Source: Lachnospiraceae bacterium AM48-27BH
GTDB lineage: Bacteria > Bacillota > Clostridia > Lachnospirales > Lachnospiraceae
DNA length: 45,923 bases
Assembly: GCA_003478355.1 (NCBI GenBank)
Contig: QUFC01000035.1
Span: forward strand, 1-45,923
Reading direction: 5' to 3'
Numbering within the stretch: position 1 is the stretch's first letter; the number at the start of each line of letters is the position of its first letter. Shown in pieces: positions 40,510 to 45,923 of this stretch. The position numbers and the translations under genes were made by a program. The notes under the pieces are model-generated. The model had not been told where the DNA came from, did not search any database, and saw only the letters and a program-made list of their open reading frames with translations.

Positions 40510-41907
40510 CTATTTCTCATCCTTTGGCAGCACAACATTCAGCACAATCGCCACGATCGCCGCCGGGACAATACCGGAACCACCAAATACCAGCTGCACA
40601 AGCTGAGGCATATTAGTTAAAATCGCAGTATTGGCACCCATACCATAGCCAACGCCAAGGGCTACGGATACGATGCTCAGTCGCCTTGGAGTCAGAGACT
40701 CGCTGGTGATCAGCTGGATACCGCTGACGATAATGGAGGAGAACATCATTACTGCTGCTCCACCTAAAACGGCCTGAGGCATGATAGAAACCAGCGCCCC
40801 CAGTTTTGGGATCAGACCACATAAGATCAGAAAGACTGCACCGCTTGCCAGAGCAGTACGGTTTACCACCTTTGTCATAGTGACCAATCCTACGTTCTGG
40901 CTGAAAGAAGTGTTTGGAAGAACACCAAAAACCGCTGCCAGGGCAGAACCTGCACCATCACACATGACACCGCCGGAAAGCTCCGTGTCGGTAGCCTCTC
41001 TTCCCATACCGCCTTCGATCACACCAGAGATATCACCGATGGTCTCCACTGCGGTTACTACGAACATGATCAACACCGGAACGATCGCTCTCATATCAAA
41101 TACCGGTTTTACCGGAAGAAACGCCGGAATCGCAAACCAACTGGACTGGGCAACCTTATTCCAGTTCAATACCCATGATTTGGTGTACTCAACACCCTCT
41201 GCATTTACTGCGGTATGTGGAAGAACCATTGCCATAACGGCTGCTACGATATACCACACAATAATTCCCACTAAAATAGAAGAAGAACTGAAAATTCCTT
41301 TTCCCCAATGCTTCATCACCAGGATCACGATCAGTACCAACGTTGCCAGCGCCATATTTTCCATGGAACCGAAATCATTGGCAGTATTGCCGCCTCCAAA
41401 GGAGTTGATTCCTACAGAAATCAAGGACAGACCGATGGAAAGGACAACCGTACCGGTAACCACGGATGGGAAGAATTTTCTTAAAGGCTTTAAAAACGCA
41501 CCAAGAACGGTCTCCATCAGACCGCCTAAAATTGACGCACCCATAATCGCGCCATAAGCCAGCACACCGCCGCCCATTAATTTTGCAACACTGTTAAATA
41601 CTCCGATAAATCCAGAACTGGTACCCATGATGATCGGCACCTTGCCGCCCACCGGACCAATGGCAAATAACTGGATCAAAGTTACGACACCTGCAATGAT
41701 CATAGCGTTCTGTAACAGAGCCACCTGAATATCTGCATACTCACTGGCGCTTCCGATTCCACACACACCGGTAATGATCAGAAGCGGAGTCAGATTACCT
41801 ACAAACATGGCAAGTACATGCTGCAGTCCCAGTGGGATTGCCTGTTTTAATGGCAGCTTTCCCTCAAATTCATAAGCTTCCCTTGCTAACTCACCTGACT
41901 TTTTCAT
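40510..41907 (-). CDS. NCS2 family nucleobase:cation symporter (uracil/xanthine permease)
   Basis: This 465-residue protein has about 14 hydrophobic segments. The N-terminal LPLKQAIPLGLQHVLAMFVG, with its conserved Gln-His pair, and the later VTAVETIGDISGVIEGGMGR block with the family's substrate-site Glu are diagnostic of NCS2 transporters (UraA/XanP/PbuX). Xanthine, uric acid or uracil is likely; the sequence alone does not decide. It lies downstream of purD but is separated from it by a terminator and has its own promoter with a TTGTATACAA palindrome. Confidence 0.9.
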   Translation of the reverse strand: MKKSGELAREAYEFEGKLPLKQAIPLGLQHVLAMFVGNLTPLLIITGVCGIGSASEYADIQVALLQNAMIIAGVVTLIQLFAIGPVGGKVPIIMGTSSGFIGVFNSVAKLMGGGVLAYGAIMGASILGGLMETVLGAFLKPLRKFFPSVVTGTVVLSIGLSLISVGINSFGGGNTANDFGSMENMALATLVLIVILVMKHWGKGIFSSSSILVGIIVWYIVAAVMAMVLPHTAVNAEGVEYTKSWVLNWNKVAQSSWFAIPAFLPVKPVFDMRAIVPVLIMFVVTAVETIGDISGVIEGGMGREATDTELSGGVMCDGAGSALAAVFGVLPNTSFSQNVGLVTMTKVVNRTALASGAVFLILCGLIPKLGALVSIMPQAVLGGAAVMMFSSIIVSGIQLITSESLTPRRLSIVSVALGVGYGMGANTAILTNMPQLVQLVFGGSGIVPAAIVAIVLNVVLPKDEK

Positions 41908-41979
41908 TCGTTTTCCCTTTCTTATTTGGATTTTCGCGCCATCTCAGGCGCATCTTAAAACAATTAAAACCCATTGTTT

Positions 41980-42008
41980 ATTATAGGGAAAAATAATTTT
42001 GTATACAA
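41980..42008 (-). promoter_or_regulatory. Promoter of the nucleobase permease gene with a TTGTATACAA palindrome
   Basis: On the - strand TTGTAT (42008-42003) and TATAAT (41985-41980) with a 17-base spacer. The -35 box is the left half of a perfect 10-base palindrome TTGTATACAA (41999-42008), the type of site bound by GntR-family repressors. The leader also contains a GCGCC/GGCGC hairpin (41937-41952). Confidence 0.6.
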
Positions 42009-42068
42009 TACTTTTCTATGTCAGAAGTTATAATAATATTTTATTTTTATTAATAAGATAAACTTATT

Positions 42069-42104
42069 AAAAGCGATGGATTTTGCACCACCGCTTTTGA
42101 TGAA
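42069..42104 (-). terminator. Terminator of the purine operon
   Basis: AAAAGCG plus TGG (42069-42079) pairs with CCA plus CGCTTTT (42088-42098), with one mismatch. On the - strand it ends in CGCTTTTAATAAG, a modest T-run. Confidence 0.6.
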
Positions 42105-42152
42105 ACATTTTATTTGCTTATGGCCGATATATATGGGCATACCGATCAAGGA

Positions 42153-43427
42153 TTATGCCTCATCAATGGCTTTTCCAATGTCATGCCGCATGTATTTATT
42201 ATCAAAAGTAATAAATTCTGTTGCTTTATAAGCGTTAGTTCTTGCCTCTTTCAAGGTCTTTCCAGTAGCCGTTACACCTAACACACGGCCACCATTCGTA
42301 ACGATCTGGCCGTCTGCGTCAAATTTGCTTCCCGCGTGGAACACATAATAGCCGTCCGCATCCTTAAAATGCTCCAGGCCATGGATTGGAAATCCCTTCT
42401 CATAATGCTCAGGATAACCATCAGAAGCCAGAACCACACAGACTGCTGCATTATCCTCAAACTGCAGATTCACCTGGTCTAAGGTGCCGTCGATGCAGGC
42501 TTCAAACAGATCTACAATATCGTTTTTCATACGAGGAAGCACTACCTGTGTCTCCGGATCACCGAATCTGGCGTTGTATTCCAGAACCTTTGGGCCATCT
42601 GCGGTCAGCATCAGACCAAAGAAAATGATTCCCTTGAATTCTCTGCCCTCTGCTCTCATAGCGTCCACAGTCTTCTGGTAGATATGTTCCTTACAGAACG
42701 CATCCACGTCTGCCGTGTAGAATGGGCTTGGAGAGAAAGTTCCCATACCGCCGGTGTTTAAGCCCTGATCGCCGTCTTTTGCACGTTTGTGGTCCTGAGC
42801 GGAGGTCATGATCTTGATGGTCTTTCCGTCTACGAAGGAAAGAACAGATACCTCGCGGCCGGTCATAAACTCCTCGATAACAATCTCATCACCAGCAGAG
42901 CCGAACTGTTTGTCTAACATCAGGGTCTTGACCCCTTCTTTGGCTTCCTCTAAATCTTTACAGATCAGAACACCTTTTCCTAAAGCCAGACCGTCTGCTT
43001 TTAAGACGATTGGCATCTTAGCCGTCTCCAAATAAGCCAGGGCTGCCTCCGGGCTGGTAAATGTCTCATAAGCTGCGGTTGGAATGCCGTATTTCTTCAT
43101 CAGATCCTTGGAAAATGCCTTGGATGCCTCTAAGATCGCTGCGTTTTTGCGTGGGCCAAAGACACGTAAGCCTGCTGCCTCGAAGGCATCCACAGCGCCT
43201 GCTGCCAGCGGATCGTCAGGTCCGATAATGGTCAGATCGATCTGGTTCTCTCTGGCAAACGCTGTTAATTTATCAAATTCCATAACGCCGATATTAACAC
43301 ACTCTGCCACTTCTGCGATTCCCGCATTACCTGGAGCACAGTATAATTTCTCTACTTTTGGGCTTTTCGCCACTTTCCATGCGATGGCGTGTTCTCTTCC
43401 ACCGCCGCCTACAATCAGAACTTTCAT
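42153..43427 (-). CDS. purD: Phosphoribosylamine-glycine ligase
   Basis: PurD (GAR synthetase) joins glycine to phosphoribosylamine with ATP, the second step of purine synthesis. The 424-residue protein is normal in length: MKVLIVGGGGREHAIAWKVA at the N terminus, GPDDPLAAGAVDAFEAAG, the ATP-grasp blocks VLKADGLALGKGVLICKD and EEFMTGREVSVLSFVDGKTI, and the metal-binding LEYNARFGDPETQVVLPRM. Its start overlaps the purN stop by four bases. Confidence 0.96.
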   Translation of the reverse strand: MKVLIVGGGGREHAIAWKVAKSPKVEKLYCAPGNAGIAEVAECVNIGVMEFDKLTAFARENQIDLTIIGPDDPLAAGAVDAFEAAGLRVFGPRKNAAILEASKAFSKDLMKKYGIPTAAYETFTSPEAALAYLETAKMPIVLKADGLALGKGVLICKDLEEAKEGVKTLMLDKQFGSAGDEIVIEEFMTGREVSVLSFVDGKTIKIMTSAQDHKRAKDGDQGLNTGGMGTFSPSPFYTADVDAFCKEHIYQKTVDAMRAEGREFKGIIFFGLMLTADGPKVLEYNARFGDPETQVVLPRMKNDIVDLFEACIDGTLDQVNLQFEDNAAVCVVLASDGYPEHYEKGFPIHGLEHFKDADGYYVFHAGSKFDADGQIVTNGGRVLGVTATGKTLKEARTNAYKATEFITFDNKYMRHDIGKAIDEA

Positions 43428-44047
43428 GCCTTTTCTCCTCCTCTGCGGTGATATGCGATCTGGTTATGGGCGATCATCTGGATCGCCTGTGGCAGCAGAA
43501 TCCACTCTGCCTGTTCCATAACACGACGCTGCAGAACCTCCGGTGTATCACCATCCTGTACTTTTACTGCTTTCTGTAAAATGATGGGGCCGGTGTCCAT
43601 GCCGCTGTCCACGAAATGAACCGTGGCGCCAGTCACTTTCACGCCTCTCTCCAGAGCCGCCTCATGTACCTTCAGTCCATAGAATCCAACACCGCAGAAA
43701 GACGGGATCAGGGACGGATGGATGTTGATGATCTTTCCCTCGTATTTCTCGATCATGGCAGCAGGAATCTTCACTAAGAAACCAGCTAACACGATCAGAT
43801 CCAGATGGTATTCATCGATTTTATTTAAGAATGCTTCATTAAAAGCATCTCGGTTCTCATAATCCTTTGGGAAAATGCACAACGCTTCAATGCCATGTTT
43901 TTTCGCCCGTTCCAAGGCATAAGCCCCTGGATTGTTGCTGATTACAACTGTAATTTCTGTGTCTGTGATCTTCCCGGCGTCTACTGCATCTAAAATCGCC
44001 TGAAGATTGGTTCCACCTCCGGATACCATCACACCGACTCTTAGCAT
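43424..44047 (-). CDS. purN: Phosphoribosylglycinamide formyltransferase
   Basis: PurN transfers a formyl group from 10-formyltetrahydrofolate to GAR. The 207-residue protein has LRVGVMVSGGGTNLQAILDA with the phosphate loop, the catalytic Asn and His in INIHPSLIPSF, and the catalytic Asp in HFVDSGMDTGPII. It overlaps purM by seven bases and purD by four. Its need for folate links it to the THF-regulated folate transporter at 11.8 kb. Confidence 0.96.
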   Translation of the reverse strand: MLRVGVMVSGGGTNLQAILDAVDAGKITDTEITVVISNNPGAYALERAKKHGIEALCIFPKDYENRDAFNEAFLNKIDEYHLDLIVLAGFLVKIPAAMIEKYEGKIINIHPSLIPSFCGVGFYGLKVHEAALERGVKVTGATVHFVDSGMDTGPIILQKAVKVQDGDTPEVLQRRVMEQAEWILLPQAIQMIAHNQIAYHRRGGEKA

Positions 44048-45072
44048 AAGGTCACTCCCTTTTCTCCTTCTTCAATGGAGCCAATCACATATGGGGTATC
44101 ACCAGTTTCACGGATGGCAGCCATGGTCTTCTCCACATCTGCAGGATCAACCGCTACTACCATACCGATGCCCATGTTGAAGGTGTTGTACATCATCTGC
44201 TCTGTGATCTCGCCCTTCTTTGCCAGCATACCGAAAATAGCAGGAATTTCATAGCTGTCCTTTTTGATCACTGCTCTGGTTCCTTCTTTTAACATACGCG
44301 GTACATTCTCATAGAAACCGCCGCCAGTGATATGGCTGCAGGCTTTCACGGTTACACCAGCTTTTTTTACATTTTTTAAAGCTTTCACATAGATTCTGGT
44401 CGGTGCCAGAAGCGCCTCGCCAAGGGTTTTACCCAACTCATCATAGTAGGTATTTAACCCTTCTTTGGTCAGTTCATTCTCAAATACTTTTCTTACCAGA
44501 GAGAATCCGTTGGAATGAACGCCAGTGGATGCCATACCGATCAGCACATCCCCAGCTTTTAAGTTCTCACCAGTGATCATCTCTTTCTTATCGCAGACAC
44601 CAACTGCAAATCCGGCCAGATCATAATCTTCCTCCGGCATCAGTCCTGGATGTTCTGCAGTCTCGCCGCCGATCAGCGCTGCTTCAGACTGGAGACAGCC
44701 CTCTGCCACACCTTTTACGATGTCAGCGATCTTCTCCGGATAGTTTTTGCCACAGGCAATGTAGTCTAAGAAGAATAATGGCTCACCGCCTGCGCAGGCA
44801 ATATCATTGACACACATGGCAACAGCGTCGATACCGATGGTATCATGCTTGTCCATGATGATAGCCAGTTTTACTTTCGTTCCACAGCCGTCTGTACCAG
44901 ATAACAGCACCGGCTCTTCCATTTCTTTGATCTTTGCTAACGAAAAAGCTCCGGAAAAACCACCAAGGCCGCCTAATACCTCCTCGCGCATGGTCTTTTT
45001 TACGTGTTCTTTCATTAATTCTACGGATTTATATCCTGCTTCAATATCAACTCCGGCTTTCTTGTAATCCAT
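44041..45072 (-). CDS. purM: Phosphoribosylformylglycinamidine cyclo-ligase
   Basis: PurM (AIR synthetase) closes the imidazole ring of aminoimidazole ribotide, using ATP. The 343-residue protein shows YKKAGVDIEAGYKSVELMKE, LLSGTDGCGTKVKLA (ATP site), AMCVNDIACAGGEPLFFLDY, EAALIGGETAEHPGLM and CSHITGGGFYENVPRM, all family hallmarks. The 101-base gap to purE may hold a minor RNA structure but no clear second promoter. Confidence 0.96.
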   Translation of the reverse strand: MDYKKAGVDIEAGYKSVELMKEHVKKTMREEVLGGLGGFSGAFSLAKIKEMEEPVLLSGTDGCGTKVKLAIIMDKHDTIGIDAVAMCVNDIACAGGEPLFFLDYIACGKNYPEKIADIVKGVAEGCLQSEAALIGGETAEHPGLMPEEDYDLAGFAVGVCDKKEMITGENLKAGDVLIGMASTGVHSNGFSLVRKVFENELTKEGLNTYYDELGKTLGEALLAPTRIYVKALKNVKKAGVTVKACSHITGGGFYENVPRMLKEGTRAVIKKDSYEIPAIFGMLAKKGEITEQMMYNTFNMGIGMVVAVDPADVEKTMAAIRETGDTPYVIGSIEEGEKGVTLC

Positions 45073-45173
45073 GATTCTCCTCCTTACGTTATCACGCAGT
45101 GTTTTTTATCTCAGTTGAGAAGACTCCCAACCTCTTTTCGGTGGTGAGTAATAATTTACAGTAACCGATACTT

Positions 45174-45680
45174 TTATGCGAGGTACTCTTTATATCCGAT
45201 CTGCTGAAGCTTCTCGTCTTTCTTTACCACATCGTTCTTCATCTCTTCGGAATACAGTTTTAATTTTCCTAATAATTCATCATCCGAAGCAGCTAAGATC
45301 TTCGCTGCAAGAATGCCTGCGTTAGCGCCGCCATTGATGGCTACCGTAGCTACCGGAATGCCAGATGGCATCTGGACGATGGAATAAAGAGAATCCACAC
45401 CGCCAAGATCAGAAGTCTTCATCGGGATTCCAATGACTGGAAGTGGGAAAAGAGCTGCGCACATACCTGGAAGATGTGCTGCCTTACCTGCGCCTGCGAT
45501 GATCACCTTGATGCCCTTTCCTTCTGCTTCTTTGGCCCACTGGAAGAAAATATCAGGTTCCCGGTGTGCGGAAATGATCTTCATCTCATAATCAATTCCA
45601 AACCGGTCAAGAATCTCCGCTGCCTTCGCCATGATCGGCATATCTGAGTCGCTGCCCATAACAATTCCAACTTTTGCCAT
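45174..45680 (-). CDS. purE: N5-carboxyaminoimidazole ribonucleotide mutase
   Basis: PurE moves the carboxyl group to C4 of the imidazole ring. The 168-residue protein contains KVGIVMGSDSDMPIMAKA, ISAHREPD with the catalytic His region, and IAGAGKAAHLPGMCAA. In class I enzymes, as in most bacteria, PurK provides the substrate; no purK gene lies next to it here. It is the first gene of purE-purM-purN-purD. Its leader of about 95 bases begins with a 9-base-pair hairpin and shows no guanine riboswitch. Confidence 0.95.
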   Translation of the reverse strand: MAKVGIVMGSDSDMPIMAKAAEILDRFGIDYEMKIISAHREPDIFFQWAKEAEGKGIKVIIAGAGKAAHLPGMCAALFPLPVIGIPMKTSDLGGVDSLYSIVQMPSGIPVATVAINGGANAGILAAKILAASDDELLGKLKLYSEEMKNDVVKKDEKLQQIGYKEYLA

Positions 45681-45740
45681 TGTTCAGATTCTCCTTTTTC
45701 TGCTTATTATTATCTGTTGTTATGTGTTTAAGAAGTTCGG

Positions 45741-45779
45741 CTAATAAGTTATGTTTATTAATTAAGCTCTACTTATTAG
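45741..45779 (-). promoter_or_regulatory. Hairpin at the 5' end of the purE transcript
   Basis: CTAATAAGT (45741-45749) and ACTTATTAG (45771-45779) are perfect inverted copies around an AT-rich loop. They fall at the predicted start of transcription. The element may stabilise the message or bind a regulator. Confidence 0.55.
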
Positions 45780-45781
45780 AT

Positions 45782-45810
45782 ATCATACTAGCATTTCCGG
45801 TCTGCGTCAA
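45782..45810 (-). promoter_or_regulatory. Promoter for purEMND
   Basis: On the - strand TTGACG (45810-45805) and TATGAT (45787-45782) with a 17-base spacer; transcription should start near 45775. Confidence 0.7.
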
Positions 45811-45849
45811 CCATAAATTTCATAAATAAAATCCTTTCGTTTGCCATAG

Positions 45850-45885
45850 GCGGAAACCCACTACCTTTAGGTGGTGGGAGGAGCC
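45850..45885. mobile_element. Hairpin resembling an IS200/IS605-type element end
   Basis: CCCACTACC (45857-45865) and GGTGGTGGG (45870-45878) form a nine-base stem (one G-T pair) with a TTTA loop. Hairpins of this form are common subterminal features of IS605-group elements. The rest of the element would lie beyond the window, so the assignment is tentative. Confidence 0.4.
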
Positions 45886-45923
45886 TTGTTAACTGTTACC
45901 CAATATGCTACAATAGCCGTAGC

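Noticed and set aside
40781..41557. 258-codon + strand frame opposite the nucleobase permease
   Set aside because: It is an antisense shadow of a clear membrane transporter gene, with Thr/Pro/Ile-rich low-quality composition.

Overview
The window looks like a chromosomal segment from an anaerobic gut Firmicute of the class Clostridia, most likely family Lachnospiraceae. The evidence is the gene set: a two-subunit NADPH-type glutamate synthase, PyrK/PyrD type 1B, an ECF folate transporter behind a tetrahydrofolate riboswitch, a preQ1-I riboswitch with queuosine salvage genes, and SigA-type RpoD. Strong AGGAGG ribosome binding sites and TTGACA/TATAAT promoters with 17-base spacers agree with this. 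The genus is not determined.

Layout. 1-800: a mobile-element edge (possible IS256-type transposase start), a GNAT gene tail and an AT-rich P-loop kinase. 985-21600, mostly + strand: mutY and a diacylglycerol-kinase-like gene, rpoD, queH, ptsH (HPr), gltB-gltD, the THF riboswitch with folT, an Mrp/NBP35 ATPase, a RelQ-type alarmone synthetase, a convergent GNAT gene, lrgAB, pyrF-pyrK-pyrD, and a preQ1 riboswitch with queK-queT-queL. 21600-24150 is an accessory scar: a higBA toxin-antitoxin pair, a decayed gene, a phage remnant, a ribbon-helix-helix gene with repeated operator-like sites, an IS200/IS605 right-end remnant and an AAA/PD-(D/E)XK fragment. 24156-36842, - strand: a PatB/MalY lyase, TauE-like exporter, two-component system, NagB-like protein, SsuABC-like ABC transporter, M20 and M28 peptidases and a YfcC transporter. 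37050-37656: two small + strand membrane proteins. 37799-45680, - strand: a polar amino acid ABC transporter, an NCS2 nucleobase permease and purE-purM-purN-purD.

How the genes connect. Nitrogen assimilation (gltBD), pyrimidine (pyrFKD) and purine (purEMND) synthesis, nucleobase uptake and folate uptake form a nucleotide and one-carbon theme. QueH (final de novo step) and QueK/QueT/QueL (salvage from queuosine or queuine) form a second theme, tRNA queuosine modification, under preQ1 control. The 24-37 kb block could take up and break down peptides or sulfur-containing conjugates; that is inference.

Several core genes carry single lesions: an in-frame TAG in gltB, a one-base deletion in queK, and a one-base deletion in an A-run of patB. 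Either this strain is losing these functions or the assembly contains errors. Raw-read checking decides this and should come before any biological interpretation. The most interesting signals are the THF-riboswitch switching hairpin, the queuosine salvage operon, the apparently leaderless higB toxin start, the 20-base operator-like repeats in front of the ribbon-helix-helix gene, and an identical 32-base hairpin repeated behind two unrelated genes.
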